In this document: piece after piece, positions 34,633 through 46,929 of the stretch
Layout: every line of letters begins with the position of its first letter
Position numbering within the stretch: position 1 is the stretch's first letter
NCBI GenBank assembly: GCA_033085395.1
Contig: JANQBS010000080.1
Span: forward strand, 99,192-163,191
Source: Xanthoparmelia taractica
Lineage: Eukaryota > Ascomycota > Lecanoromycetes > Lecanorales > Parmeliaceae
Direction of reading: 5' to 3'
DNA: 64,000 bases
Program-made: the position numbers and the translations under genes
Notes under the pieces: model-generated
Database searches by the model: none
What the model saw: only the letters and a program-made list of their open reading frames with translations
What the model was told of the DNA's origin: nothing

Positions 34633-35697
34633 ATGGAAACCATCACCTACTCTTCTGTGGAACGTCTCGACATACAGCTCGACCTCTACCTGCCACCAGA
34701 ACTGAAAGTAGGACTCGTGCCAGCCCTCGTGCACTTCCATGCTGGAGACATGATCGCAGGGTGCCGCAAGACCCTGTCCTCCCAGCAATGGCTCAAAGGT
34801 AAGTCTCACAGCCTTCTCGTACAGTGAGTGAATACCAAACTGAAGCCAACCCCAGACGCAGCACTGGGGCACGGCATTCTCTTCATCAGCGCGGACCACC
34901 GTCTCCTTTACCCCTCTACGGCTTTCGACATCATTACCGACGTCAAAACCCTCTTCGCTTTCCTCGCCTCGTCGAGCTTCTCGGAGAGGCATCTACCAGA
35001 AGGGGTAACCCTTGACGCCAGCCGCATAGCCGTGTCAGGGGAATCGGGTGGAGGCTATGCCGCCCGCGCTGCTGGCAACTTTGCTGAGCCAAAGCCCAAG
35101 GCCCTACTTCTGCAGTATGCCCAAGGCGGTCAACTCCTCGATAATCATTGGCTCGCTGTCAAAGACCGCGACGTACCAGACCCTCAAGGCGGTACCGTTG
35201 CCAAAGAGTCCGTTGCACATCTGCTTTCCGAACCGCAGGCGCCTATTTCTTACGATCCGATACCGTACCTAGGCGACGACGCACCGAACGGTGACAGCGG
35301 ACGAACGCAGCTGTTGCTCTGGTGGTGGCGAACAGGCGGATTCGTCGACGTCGTACTGGGCGTCAATGGCATGTCCCGGTTCCTGCGCGGTCTAAGCTTT
35401 GCGCAGCGCGAAGGATATATCCCAGAGACCTTACGCCCCGCGATCTTGCAGACACAGCTCACGGAGAACTTTCCGGCGACGTTCTTGCTGCATGGCAAGG
35501 AGGATCGGCTTGTGTTGCCGGCGGAGTCACAGCTTACGTACGATCGGTTAAGAGAGCTGGGTGTGGAGGTCCAGCTGGAGATGCTTGAGGGCGCGGGGCA
35601 TGCGTTGATTGATGAGAGGGATCCGCCGAACCTTGCGGCGGGGGCGAAGGAGATACAGCTAAAGGCGGTGGATTTTCTGATAGATAAGTTGCTGTGA
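34633..35697 (+). CDS. alpha/beta-hydrolase (carboxylesterase/HSL-like), 335 aa
   Basis: Exons are 34633-34798 and 34856-35697, and the 57-bp intron has donor GTAAGT and acceptor CCCCAG. I chose the ATG at 34633 (METITYSSVE), which matches the usual start of the family; 34612 is an in-frame alternative seven residues longer. The catalytic triad is Ser119 in the nucleophile elbow GESGGG, Asp272 in the HGKEDRL block and His304 in GAGHAL. The oxyanion strand reads VHFHAGD where hormone-sensitive-lipase relatives have HGGG, and DHRLLYP follows. Such proteins hydrolyse short-chain esters or act on secondary metabolites, and no signal peptide is present, so it is probably cytosolic. The natural substrate is unknown. 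No cluster partner is obvious; the upstream neighbour is the SAT4-like membrane protein. Confidence 0.9.
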
Positions 35698-37874
35698 AAT
35701 TCAAAACGCAGCCGTGTGCATGCATAATTTGCATTGTCATCTTTACGGAGTTCGAGCACGGAGGGCGCGGCGTTCCTGTTAGTGTATATATCGTCAGCAT
35801 CAACGTGTGACATATACACAATGCGTATTATAGTACTTTCACCAAAGGCGTTTGGAGACCTATTTTGCAGATACTTCTTAGGCCGCGTCGACCAACAACC
35901 CGCGTTAGGAGACCTCAAAGGAACAGGACGTTTTCCAGCGCCCCAAGATCCGCGATGACAACGCTCTATGCTTGCTGATAAGCACAAAACCTAGCATTGA
36001 TCGCTTAGCTTTCGTACGTAGAAGGCTCAACAGAAATTGTTAGATATCAGCACTGTTCATGGAACTTCCACTCTCCTCGAACACAAAGCCGGCGCAAGAG
36101 CTGCGCCATTGCACACTCGAGCGCGATACTCGCTTTTAGCTATTCACGTGAACCTCGATGCCGAGAATGCTCAAGCTTTACAAGTGTGTCATTGATGCAG
36201 CAACGCAGGAGACTATACAGAGAAGAATTTTTCGTCCATCTGGGCGAGGAGTTGGAAATTCAAAGCTGCTGAGCGAGATTGGTTGCAATACCGGTAGAAT
36301 ACGAGTACGAGTCGATCGTGTAATAAATACCAGACGGCGCGGAGACGAAAATAGAAACACAACCGCAAGCCTCCAGTCCCATGTCTGTATTCCATCCCGT
36401 TTCATACAGGTTGTCATAGCGTTCAGTATTCTGGCTTTTGACCTTGCACTGGACTCTCTCAGCGTTGAGGAGATGATTTCTGGGGAGCATGCGACATCAG
36501 TCTTGGACCATTTCGTACTGCTCGAGTTCTCTCCGCGACGACTCTATCCGTAGGCAGTACAACCCCCAATCAGTGCTCGTTTGCCCAGAGCCTGCACCTG
36601 AATTGCCGCCGTTCCGCGTTTCTCTGCTTCGTCTTCTCCCTACCGTCGTTCGCCTTGTCTTTCTTCCTTGCTGTAGCCATGAGTCTGGAATCCGCTCTTT
36701 TTGCGCCGCTTGTGGGCAACGATCGATATGTAGAGGTAGGTTGGTAGAGGAGGCGGCTGAGCTTTCGGATCGCGCTGTTGTAATGAATGGATGGAGGAAG
36801 GGGCGAGGGATTATCTCCAGGCAGTCATTCGAGATCTGAATGCTGGGGTGCGTTTGAGGTAGGTGGGAATGTGGTAAGAGAGTGGTGACCGTAAGTGATG
36901 ACAGGTATACCTATGCGCTCAGTTGTACAAGTTGTGTGGAGAGCTTGAAGCGTTTCGTACGCCATGGGCTGGGTTTGTTGTGGTCACTGGTGGCAGAAAG
37001 GCGAATGGAAAGTAGACGACTTATGGCAAGGTACGATGAGAACGGGCGTGTAGGATATGTCTGGTGAGTCTGCTCGCGTCAACGCAATGGTTTGAATGTT
37101 GTACAGGGAATACTGTGGTAAAAAGTGTTGTGGCTGTTCTTCTTGACTGCCCTCGTTGATGGCGCGATTGAGATCGAGTTTCGAAAAAGTTGAAGCAGCT
37201 CCTAAGTTAGGAAAGTTATCGTAACATCAGAGTCAATGGTCAGGTATAAACTGAAGAGCATGGTAAAATCCGCGTTGCCAAAGCTGTGAATACAATTTGT
37301 GAATTATTGATTTATATATTTAAATAGCGGGTTTTCCCTCAATTAGTCCAGTGGTATGGCTAGCAGAGGAGTAGCTAGTACCACATACCCTGGCCATTTG
37401 TTCAAAGGTCGCGCTAATCGTGCGGACATGGTTAGTATCAAGCAAGCCTTTACAAGTGCCTTCGAAAGAGAAAGATGGCTATGACTGTGAATCTCCACGA
37501 GCCTGAATTTCCTGTAGCATCCTACCCTCTCAGAGAGGCTACGGTGTGAGTCCTTTTGCTGTTTTGGATTTTGGATGCTGGGTGTTGGGTTCGACTCTGG
37601 TAAGGGGGCTTCTTATTTTTTTTTTTTTTGTTTTTTTTTTTTTTTTGGATAAACACTACTCGTCACCCACCACAAGCCGACACGGCAATCACGAGGCACA
37701 TAAATTTCTGCTCTTGCCCCGCTATGCCTAGGTGACATCGATCCTAAGTCTATGATCTTTCTTGTGTGACATTTTGGATTCTTTGAGCACAGGCTTGATC
37801 TTACCTGGGATGCAATGTGGCCGTCAACACATCTCACGGAGCTCCAACTCGCTTCTTTGAGACCACTGACAATT
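35698..37874. other. intergenic, no supportable gene
   Basis: A plus-strand open frame at 36158-36553 (131 codons) has overlapping frames on the other strand and no recognisable motif, so I do not call it. A poly-T tract with two interruptions lies at 37614-37647. A 60-bp AT-rich block lies near 37290-37330. No RNA gene is seen. Confidence 0.5.
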
Positions 37875-38771
37875 TCACATAGTCACACACTCAGCTTCGA
37901 CTCGCCCCCCCTTCCTTTTGCCAGCATTAGTTTTGAGTTTTGCACTTTGCTCCTCACGCTCCCCACTTTTGCCCTCCTTGCTACTCTGTCCCTTTGTGAT
38001 ACCATCCATGTCTCTCCATTCCTTAGACCAGTCTTGACTCATAAAATGGTCCTTCCTGTACGACTCCCGCTTATCTATCGCCCAGAGTCCTAAAAGATGG
38101 TGAGCACGTCGGTGCACAGCATGAATCTTAGTTCGGAAATGCTTATCGTGTCCATCCCCTTGGTCGCACTCTTTGGGAGAGCATCGGACATGTTCGTATG
38201 CATGACACATTTCGTGGAGCATTGTCCCAAACATGGTCTTGAAAGAGTTATCAGTCGAGGGATCCAGCAATATCGTCTTGGCATTCAGTTTCACCCGGCA
38301 CTGTCCCGACTCCCCACGTTGGGGTCTTACCGTAAATCCCCAAGCTCCGGGTGGCACCTGCCACTGTTGGAAATACCTATCGCTTGCCCATTGGATGCAG
38401 ACGTTGCTTCGAAGTCTTCCGTTGAAGAACACAAGATCTAAATCAGAGAAAGCTTTGACGATAATGTCAGGGCCGTATCCATGTTCTTCGGCGTCAAGTA
38501 TGGCGTCGATCAATCTGTCAATAGCGGCTAACTCGACAGGCGAGACTTTCCTGGTCTCCTTGTTATGCCAGACAATCTCCGACGTTGCTTCAACTGCACT
38601 CACGAACGGACCCTTGTTGGGTCGAGTAATTTCTCCACGACTGTGAAAATCGATATCGCTCTGGCCGCATGGGTATTGTGTCCCAGCGTCTGCGCGAAAT
38701 GGCTCGAAAGCCTCTTTGTATATCTGCCGACTCACCTTCTGCGCTTTCTTACTTTCGTTACGTCGATACAT
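37875..38771 (-). CDS. SprT-like zinc metalloprotease-domain protein, 298 aa
   Basis: A single-exon frame starts at the ATG 38771. The SprT-like domain occupies about residues 105-225. It contains a zinc-binding HEMCH motif (H186, E187, H190) in MLHEMCHAYEHV, preceded by LDLVFFNGRL, and followed by GDGHDKHF with the likely third ligand H208. The C-terminus is Lys/Glu/Ser-rich, as in other fungal SprT-like proteins, but lacks the usual C4 zinc ribbon. SprT/Spartan relatives degrade DNA-protein crosslinks in the nucleus. In fungi many are short paralogues of unknown target. The N-terminus is basic with no signal peptide. The antisense frames over it are shadows. Confidence 0.85.
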   Translation of the reverse strand: MYRRNESKKAQKVSRQIYKEAFEPFRADAGTQYPCGQSDIDFHSRGEITRPNKGPFVSAVEATSEIVWHNKETRKVSPVELAAIDRLIDAILDAEEHGYGPDIIVKAFSDLDLVFFNGRLRSNVCIQWASDRYFQQWQVPPGAWGFTVRPQRGESGQCRVKLNAKTILLDPSTDNSFKTMFGTMLHEMCHAYEHVRCSPKECDQGDGHDKHFRTKIHAVHRRAHHLLGLWAIDKRESYRKDHFMSQDWSKEWRDMDGITKGQSSKEGKSGEREEQSAKLKTNAGKRKGGRVEAECVTM

Positions 38772-39528
38772 GGCTGGTTAAAATTATTGGACAAATTATA
38801 CGTATAAGTGTTGATGGGCTTGAGAAAGAAGACTTTTGAGAAGTTAATGATCTATTGTTGCAATAAAAGTCGAAAGACAATATAAAGGAAACATCGTGGG
38901 GAATGCGGACTTAAAGGCTTTTGCTGGCCTCTTTGCTTCGATTGTCAAGTTGAAATTGGCTTTCATGAAATGCATTTCAAGTTTTTGTCCTCTCTCTCTG
39001 ACAACAAAGAAAGTACACTAGGCTTGGAGTACGATGATGGCAATGATAGATACTCGAAACAAAGAAATAACCGACGTCTTCAAGCGAAAGCTCAAGGAGG
39101 TAATCGACGATTTAGGAGACATGAGAATGGATACAATATCACATTATGCAACAAAGTCTTCCAGTCATTCTCGGATGGCGCAGGCTGTCGCCTAACTTGG
39201 ACGAACGTTCGTGTATAATCAGACATTGTTATATGTGCTCCAGAATGGTCTCCTATCTCTTATCTTCAGCACGAGAATTAATTGACACTAAGGAATACCT
39301 TCTAAGCAGAGCGCTTGGGCCTAGTAAAAGTACTTTGGAAAAGGAGTATCGCTTCTACCTGTCCTGCAGGTTTGCATGGAGCGGAAGCTCCTGCCCAAAT
39401 CGCCTATACTACAGTGCCGACAGCGACGTATGAAGCGCCTTGATGTGCTCCGGCGGCTTTGCGCCTGTTCGACAGAACGATTGAATATTAAAAAGATACT
39501 ATCATCTTCTAGCTCAGGCCTATCTCCA
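38772..39528. other. intergenic
   Basis: No gene can be supported. The frame that enters the next gene from 39376 is its leader, since the signal peptide starts at 39529. Confidence 0.5.
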
Positions 39529-40717
39529 ATGATGTTCTCAAGATTTTTTCTGGCTCTTGTCTGCCCGTTCGCCTTGACGCGCGCAAGCCCGCCACCAAAT
39601 GCCGAAGACCAGACAATACCCTCACCAAAGGACTTACTTTTACCTGCAAGCACATCTAGAGATAGTATTGATGTGCCACTCAATGCATCAAACGCGCTAC
39701 GAATCCAATGCGACGGAGAAAGATACGGCTTCAATCCCAAAGTTACCGACTGCCAGAATGCTAGAGAATACTACACTCGCTCTTCAAAGCTCTTGACTTA
39801 CGGAGAACGTCACTCGGGCCACGATGTCAACGTCTTTCCACTTCCATTTCGAACCATGGGAGGTACGCTGTTAAAGCCTTTACGCTTCTATACTGGCTTT
39901 TGTACCGCGAACTGTTGCACTAAGACTTAAAGCAGATGAAGCGTTGTGCTATCTCGAGCCTGTTCTAATCGACACGTCATCAACAGGCGTCACAAGTATC
40001 AATTATCTCAGTGACGCCGCATATGCATTGATTCTGCAATGTGCGGTGAGGGAGTCGAAAGGCGGAATAGCCACAGGCATAGGTACGTTGCACGCATCGA
40101 AGATTGGCGCGTCCAGAAGTAGTGATTAAGAATTGCGGATCCAGAGCAAGCGCAAATACTGACTTCCATCAGGGGGAGAAAACATGGCACTCGTCCTTGG
40201 TACTTATCAGCCAGACATACAGTGTGGAAAATCCTTAGACACATGGAAGTCCTGCAGAAGTATTATAGGTGACATGCCCGCTCTCACGACGCCAGAGATC
40301 TTCGGTCCACAAGATGATCCCGCGGTTCAAGTTCTCCTTCCACAGTTTCTAAAATCGGGTATGTGCTGCCTGTCTCTTGCTTCTGCAAGGTCTACACTGA
40401 CGATTGATACGCGCAGCCGATGATAAATGTGTACTGCGAATCTTTGGAAAAGGGGGCCGCGATGTTACTTCTTGGTTCAAGATCTGGGAGGCGGTCTCGG
40501 CGGTATATGCGGTTTGTTTGAGGCATGAGAAGGTAGCAACCTTTCGAGGTCTCGGTCAGTTTTTCCTTTATTGTAGTGTTCTTACATAAGACGTTGACTG
40601 ACCATGACTTTAGGCGAGCTGGGCAATATTTTCTTTACTATGACTGCCCCAACACCTAGACTAGGGAGTCTATCCACCATCACGGTATCCAGCAATGATA
40701 CCCTTTTCGAAGTTTGA
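39529..40717 (+). CDS. secreted protein of unknown function, 302 aa, five exons
   Basis: Exons are 39529-39862, 39936-40082, 40173-40358, 40417-40554 and 40614-40717 (909 nt). All four introns are phase 1 (after the first base of a codon), with GTACG, GTATG or GTCAG donors and CTRAC-like branch points. The N-terminus (MMFSRFFLALVCPFALTRAS) is a clear signal peptide with cleavage likely near residue 20. The mature protein has several cysteines (IQCDGERYG, TDCQNA, DIQCGKSLDTWKSC). A C-terminal block of the type GGRDVTSWFKIWEAVSAVYAVC...GLG.LGNIFFTM recurs in many Pezizomycotina secreted hypotheticals. The consistent phase-1 introns suggest a well-kept gene. No enzyme motif is visible; a secreted small-domain or effector-like role is only inference from the signal peptide and cysteines. 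Confidence 0.85.
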
Positions 40718-41639
40718 CGGAAAGCTATGCAGCTGGACGAGACGAGGCATTGTTTAGAGAATCTACAGTAAGAGGACCTTGGGGGCTCATGTCAAGATTG
40801 GCAAACAGAAAACAGCAAGAAATAAATAGCCTTCAGCCATATATAGAATGCTAACAGCACGAAACAAAAGTTTTTCGGGCGTTACCAGGACGTGGGGTAT
40901 GTGTAGAAAATGGCCTACCGGGACAAAGCCCTTCTTTCAGCTGCGGCGAGAGGGCAGATACCCTGACGCATGCATACCGTACTTGTTGACGCCGACACTC
41001 GGTCTTAGGTAGTTTTAATACATACTCTCATCAAACCCACACCTCCAACATACACATAAAGTACCACATTTTGATCCATCCGTCCATCCACCATCAAGAT
41101 TCGGCCAACAGCCAGAGAGGGGATAGAGTGGAGTGGAGTGGAGTGGAGTGGAGGGTGCATGCAGGGGTTCCTGGCCGATGATGATGCCAGCGACACTGTG
41201 GGCGGTGGTTGCGATGGGTGGGGTCGGGGGTGCTGGTAGGAGTTACGCTGGGCAATTGGGAGTGGTGTTGTTAGTAGTAAGTTGGTTGCTGGATTGGTGC
41301 TGCGGGACTGAGTGTTAAGGGGAGGTGTGTTGGTGGCAGGAGAAGGGTTGTTGTTTGTTTAAATGGCAGTGGGCTTTTTCGAGCGTTGCAGAGTTGAGAG
41401 GGAGGGGATGGGAGAGAGATAGGTGAAAGTAGTACGTTGGGTTTGTTACGTGTTGCTTACTCGACAACGGATAGCAATGAGGTAGCGCTGAGAGGCGCAA
41501 TGGCTTTTAAGATTAATTGAGAACACAGAACATCCAAGATCACTGTATGAAAGAGCATCGAACGGTGAAATGCATGTACAAAATTGCCTATTCTCGCAAG
41601 ATCTAGCCCTCGTCATGACCAAGGAGCGCATGGTCGGGA
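40718..41639. other. intergenic with GGAGT repeat
   Basis: No gene. A pentanucleotide GGAGT repeat (five to six units) lies at 41126-41154. It is immediately downstream of the LINE ORF1 relic, where the element's second ORF would be expected but is absent. Confidence 0.55.
41126..41154. repeat. GGAGT pentanucleotide repeat
   Basis: Five to six perfect tandem units of GGAGT on the plus strand. Confidence 0.95.
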
Positions 41640-43800
41640 TTAGTCACCGTCCGATTGTCTTGAAACATCAAGCCTCATCTTCTCATTCAACGTGCAAGAC
41701 TCAACAGCGGCCTCTATTGCAAGCACTTTGTCGTTAAGCTGTTGGATCAGATGCGTCCTTTCTTCTAGAAGCGTCAAGCCTCTTCCTCTTTTCATGTCCA
41801 AGATGTCAGACAGGAGAGCGGCCTCTAGCGCGGGTTGTTGGTCTAGAAGCTGTTGAGCCAGCTCCATCGCTGTGTCTCGAAGCGCGGGATGGAATTGTGG
41901 AGACCCAGGATTGGGATCATTTTTCTGTATCGTACTCACGTGCTGCTGCTCCTGTGGGGGCATTGGGCTCCGTTGTTGCACAGTCCGGAGCAGAACTTGC
42001 ACTCTTTGGCTCATTTGGATGTACCGCTTTGGCCGGTTCATTTTTCCCTTCGGGGAACCGAAAATTGTGCTTATCTAGAACTCTAGCTCTCTTCGCTCGA
42101 CACTTAAAAGAACCAGAGATGTGCGGCTCGTCGCACAAGGCGCATCTTCTGTACGATGATGTGCAGAGTTGCGTACGATGTTGCTCTGTGCATTTTCCGC
42201 ATCGAAGGGGCCCAGAACAAGCGTCCGCATGGTGACCGTATGCTTGGCAATACCCACACCGGTCGAGGAATTTGATGTCAAAGACTTCACAAGGGTAATG
42301 TCTTCCTTCCCATTGTAGGCCTCGAAGAATGATTTCATTAGCCGTTGCGGCATCCGACAAATCGAGCACAAGCGCTTGGGTGTTGTCGTTCGTTGTACGC
42401 CTAGAGAAGCGAATGTCCTTGACAATATCAATATGCAACGAAGGAATCGCCGTGAGATTGTTTTTGACAAGCTTCGTAATCGCCGCTGCCTTTTGTTTTC
42501 GATCCTGGATATCAATCAACCCCTTTGTGATATCCTTCATTTCCACCGTATAGGATTCATGTGGCTCTGTAAGGTGGCTTGCAAAGCTTGCAAAGATGGG
42601 CTTGTCCCAGAATGGTGCCTCTTGCGGACCGTGGAAAGTGTCATCTGTGGACCTCCGCCGATAATTGTCGCTATTGTTCGTCCATAATCTAACGTTCCCA
42701 TCATTCAACAGCTCGGCTCCGAACAAGTAAGTGTAACTGGGAAGGCTCTTGTCTCCCACCGTTCTCCTCTTCGACGTAGCTTCCTCGACTTTCCGCATTA
42801 GGATGCCAGTAGGCATGTTGAACAATCGATTGACCACGGCTTGCTTCTCGATTTTTAGGATGATGGCGCGCGCGGCGAGGTCTTGCTTGTCAAAGAGAAA
42901 TTGCACGGGTTTGGCATCGTAGCCCACAGCCTCTGTGCCATAATCTCCTGTCCTGTCTTGCTCCGACTGTCTCACTTCCACTACCCCTGGGCTCTCGCTA
43001 TGTCATTTGTCGGCATCTTTTGCCTTCATTTCCATCTCTAGTCTCTGCTTCTTGGCTTTCCTCGCCTTTTCTCTGAGGCTTTGGCTCACAGCCTTGCGCT
43101 CTCGTTCCACCTCGTCCAATTGCGCCTTGAGCTTGCTTGCCTGGACCTTTAACCCTTCTGCATGTTTGCAACAATCACGATAGGCATTCGCTTCAGTGTC
43201 AGATCCATAATCGACTAAAATGCCAGAGTCCAGTTCTTCCAGCGGCGACTCCGGTGGGGTCTGAGGCATGATCTCCTCCTCAAAAGCTGTTCCTGGCATC
43301 TTGGCCTTTTGCTGTGAAGCAGCATTCTGTTGACTGACAAGCTTGGGGCGGAGCTCATTGTATGAATCCTGAAGTATCTTGAAGAGGTACTGGGGGACTC
43401 TATTGTGGAAGGCGGCGGCGGTTTCGGCAATGATTTCTTCGAGAATTACGCTGCTTATGAGATCTCGGTCCTCTGCGGATATGCTGGTAGTACTGTAATC
43501 GCGGCTTTCAACCTCGGCCAGACCCTTCTCTATGCCTTGCGTGATCTTGCGCTCGATTCCTTTGGGTAGACTGGGTGTAACCTTGGAGACGCCGGCTCTC
43601 AGGGATTGCTGAACAGCGTTGAAGTCGTCGCCCAGAGAGACGGCGTGTTCCTTTACGTCTGCAGGATACGTGTGACGCAATTTGGGCCATGTCGGTCGCT
43701 TCATGGTGTATCGATGTTCCCAAAAGTAAAGTGCAGGAGACGGAGTCAGAGAAAAGGAATGTTTACGCGGCTGCCCGAAAGAGAAAGCGCAACGACTCAT
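41640..43800 (-). pseudogene. second LINE ORF1-type Gag with zinc knuckles, one in-frame stop
   Basis: Two long frames, 43003-43800 and 41917-42981, are in the same phase and separated only by one TGA (43003-43005) and seven codons, so they form one ORF of about 630 codons. The first half has a helical region and a charged coiled-coil (AQLDEVERERKAVSQ). The second half has the ORF1 fold and ends with three knuckles (CGYCQAYGHH, CGKCTEQHR, CALCDEPH), preceded by ANEIILRGLQWEGRHYPCE, parallel to the 1.3-kb copy but strongly diverged. After 41930 the coding sense moves to another frame (to 41640), via a frameshift or a GTGAGT-donor intron. No reverse transcriptase follows downstream. The TGA fits TGG or CGA to TGA by transition. 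It could be a translated domesticated gene with a recent stop. Confidence 0.75.
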
Positions 43801-45210
43801 GCGACGCGACTTAGCGCGTCAGGTCTGACTCGCCGCCAACTAAACCATATCTGCCTATCATGCAACACTTACTTTTGGACTTTGCTCCAACTTCATCGAC
43901 TAACCATGTTGACAAGCCGTTTGTACGGCTTGGCCAAAGGTCCAATCATGGCAATATGATGATGGATCTCATGGAAAGCCTTGGCCATCCACTAAGCTGC
44001 CTCTTGGATCAATGAAAGGAATGACGAGGAAGTTGCGGCATTGGCGAAAGCTCTGGAGAGGCCATGATGTTTCCGCCTGTGTGTGGTATAGGAGGTAATA
44101 TCTGGTACACTTTTGACAAGGAACAGCCTAATGCAAGTCATTCGTGGTGGGCCAAAAGGTCGACTATTCGTTCTCCATCGTAGGCGTGCAGGAAGTCAAG
44201 GTCGACGAAGAAGACAGAGAAGTAAAACTGGACTTACTCATCTCCTCGTACACAAAGACGAGCTGAGAATAGATGTCCCAAAGAAGAAGACTATTGTGTC
44301 CTATGCAGCTGATTGATGTACGCTTCATGGGGGCGCTTCTTCGTTACAGGAAAAGAGCTCCTTCAGTCTGGTACCCCATCAGGCTCAGCAAGCGGACATC
44401 ATAGCCTTCTTTCTGGGTAATGTTGTTCCATTACTTTTGCGAAGGGAGCGCGATAGGTATTGCATCATCGGCCAAATGCGTGTACAAGGTCTGATGAAAG
44501 GGGAAATACTTGAGCAGCTAGTAGGAACATGGGCGAGGTAGGTCTGGCCAATGCGTAAGCACTGCCTAGATTTGCCGGGCTGCGAAAGACATGATTCACG
44601 AAGTAATGTTCTTATCCTCTCTACAACTCTAACCCATGGCCAACCTGACCGCCACATCGTCCGGCATCTCCACCATCCGTTCCACCTGCACTTGATACAA
44701 AGTCATGCGCAAATCGAATAGCTCAATGAGCTTCCGAATTAGAGTGCATCCGACCAACGAGAAGAGAACAACCTAGTCCACAAACAGTCTGAGAGCAAAA
44801 GAGTCCTTGGTAATCAGAGAAATATCATTGTGAAACCTAGATATCTGACTGAAGAGGAAAAACTTGGTCTTGTTGAGTAAAATACACAGATTTAAGTTTC
44901 CCAACTTGATCGTTCTCTTATCTCATCTTTCGAATTATATCACGGAGTCTTTCATAGCTTGATTCACTTCAATCTTCACCTTCAACCATAATCTCCCACC
45001 CCAAAACTGAACCAACGGTACGAGTCTAACTCTAAATTCGCAACGATACTTTCGTTACTCCGATAATTTCGAAGCATCAGCTAGACCGGAGGTCCATCGT
45101 GACGACCTCTCCTGCAACTTAGACGCAAGTCAAGGTAAACTATGACCTCAGAGCTCGCATCTGAAGAACGGAAGATCACGACTAACATTGTCCTTACAGC
45201 TTAAGCAATC
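43801..45210. other. intergenic, no supportable gene
   Basis: Frames at 44113-44316 (plus) and 44385-44657 (minus) are short and overlap other frames. I find no motif or splice-consistent extension. The last 250 bp should hold the promoter and leader of the next gene, with a possible leader intron (GTAAAC near 45134 to the CTTACAG before 45202). Confidence 0.5.
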
Positions 45211-45807
45211 ATGTGCGAAGTGCAGTCCATCAAATACCTCGGCGATTGTCCCAACCTGCCAATGGATACACCAGTCGGCTACCCTCACATCATCGATCTG
45301 GATTCCCTAGACCATGATGGCTACGAAGGTCAAGGGATTAGCATTGCTGATGCCGTGGTCACCATCCTCTTCAAGTTCATGCCCGGAGCTCTCGCCGCTT
45401 TCTTGGATTTGGATCGCCCAGACTTCCATTACATCCAAGCCGGCGGGTCAAGCTCCCGCTTGGATTTCTGCATCAAGAGGAAAGGTCGCATGGTCACAGT
45501 AAGACCTGCGCGCCTTTTGCTTATTAATGTAGACTGACCCGAGTTCCAGGTTGGATTCCTCAACGAAAAAGAGCTCGGCGGCTGGGATGATCAGCACAAC
45601 TATCGCATTGACGGGAAAGCTACTGAAGAATGGACCCCCGTTCGGTTCCTCGTGAGCGATATATATGAGCAAACGGACGCGGAGGAAATGCTCGAAGAAG
45701 CGTCGGGTCATGCATACGCGATGCTCATGCATGAGCCATGGGCCGTTGCGTTCCCAGATCAGCCAATCGAGCTGGTCTGTGGATTGTCTCACGGTCGAGA
45801 TTTCTAG
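45211..45807 (+). CDS. conserved-looking small protein of unknown function, 181 aa
   Basis: Exons are 45211-45498 and 45550-45807. The intron (51 bp) has donor GTAAGA and acceptor TTCCAG and joins GRMVT to VGFLNEKELGG in frame. The start ATG follows a CTTACAG acceptor-like site, so a leader intron is plausible. The protein is acidic with a predicted mixed alpha/beta fold. It has segments IADAVVTILFKFMPGALAAFLDLD and EEMLEEASGHAYAMLMHEPW. There is no signal peptide, transmembrane helix or known catalytic motif. I do not recognise the family. The clean splice, full-length frame and lack of lesions suggest a real, expressed gene. Confidence 0.65.
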
Positions 45808-46598
45808 AAATTGCACTTGAGATCTGATTCCTGGGCGTTGTTGGTGTGACTACTTCCGTGTCCGTGAGGCGAGCGGTGTCGATCTCAAGTCACTGATGAG
45901 AGAGGCTCAGTAGAAATGGCTCAAGAGGGGTATGTGAGCATAGCGAGGTCGAGCACCTCAAATGGAATGCGAATGCTACTGCAACCTCACCTTCCCCTCC
46001 ACAACTGACCGAGCCTCATGCACACTATAAGTCCGTTTCAATTACTACCTTTAACAACGAAACACATTGTTAACCTCACGCCACCCAACCACAATTTTAG
46101 CGCGCTAAGCCGGCAAACAAGGTAGCTCACATCACTACTGGTCTCAGTTGACAAATAGCACGCGCACCGAAACTCCTTATCCCACAGGTAACACAATTCG
46201 AAAGACAAGTATCAACCTTCCTGCTTTCAATTCGACTCGTTGTGGTCCTCTTCGGAGTGGTTGAAGGATGTTTGAGGTGCATTTGCTTTGGGACCTGTGA
46301 TTTTGGGGCACAGCGAGGTCGCGGGTATGATTGTAGTGGCTGAATGAGGGGACCATTGTCTAGTGAGTGACGGTGGTAGCAAGGCGTAGGGAACTGAGTG
46401 CTTGAAGTATGCAACGATAGGAGCAAAGTATAAGTTATAGATATGCTTGTTGATTGGGTACACTATATTTTTGCATATGTGCTTAAGAACAACACCAGCT
46501 TGCCGGGCCGATGGTGGTATATGGATTGTTGAGGATCCAAAAGAGTGCGGTGCTGCTATCAGACTTCCTCAGCATTTCCCGTGTTTGTCCAAACCAAG

Positions 46599-46929
46599 CT
46601 ACCGACCAGGTTGACTGGCACTCTGGTCTTCCGATTTGACTCCAACAGCTGCTGTACGAGTCTGCCCGCCCACCCGGTTGTGTTCAATCACTGCTTTCAG
46701 ATTGTTGATTACGACGAGGTGTTTCTGTTGCGGTTCAAGAAATTTGCGTTGGCGTGGAGAGCTGACCAATGCAGAGTCAAGAGCGAAACACCTCACGTTT
46801 GTGAGCTGCTTTAGGGGCTCCAGAACACCACTCTCTAGGAAGAGTTCGTAGTAACGTGTGCTGACTGCCTCGTCATTGTCTACATCTTTCTTCTTATTCC
46901 CCAAAAAGCAGTCATCGTCGCTATCGTCG
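46599..46929 (-). pseudogene. out-of-frame C-terminal remainder of the 2EXR gene
   Basis: An open frame of about 110 codons continues directly from the 3' end of the preceding gene in the next phase. It starts in an acidic run (DFDDDSDDDCF) and contains RYYELFLESGVLEPLKQL and KHLVVINNLKAVIEHN, typical of the helical C-terminus of 2EXR/F-box-like proteins. No intron can link them with the observed bases. Confidence 0.5.

Noticed and set aside
36158..36553. Plus-strand frame of 131 codons
   Set aside because: Several overlapping frames of similar length exist on the other strand and no motif is visible.
45448..45816. Minus-strand frame of 122 codons
   Set aside because: Antisense to the two-exon 181-aa gene, which has a clean splice junction.
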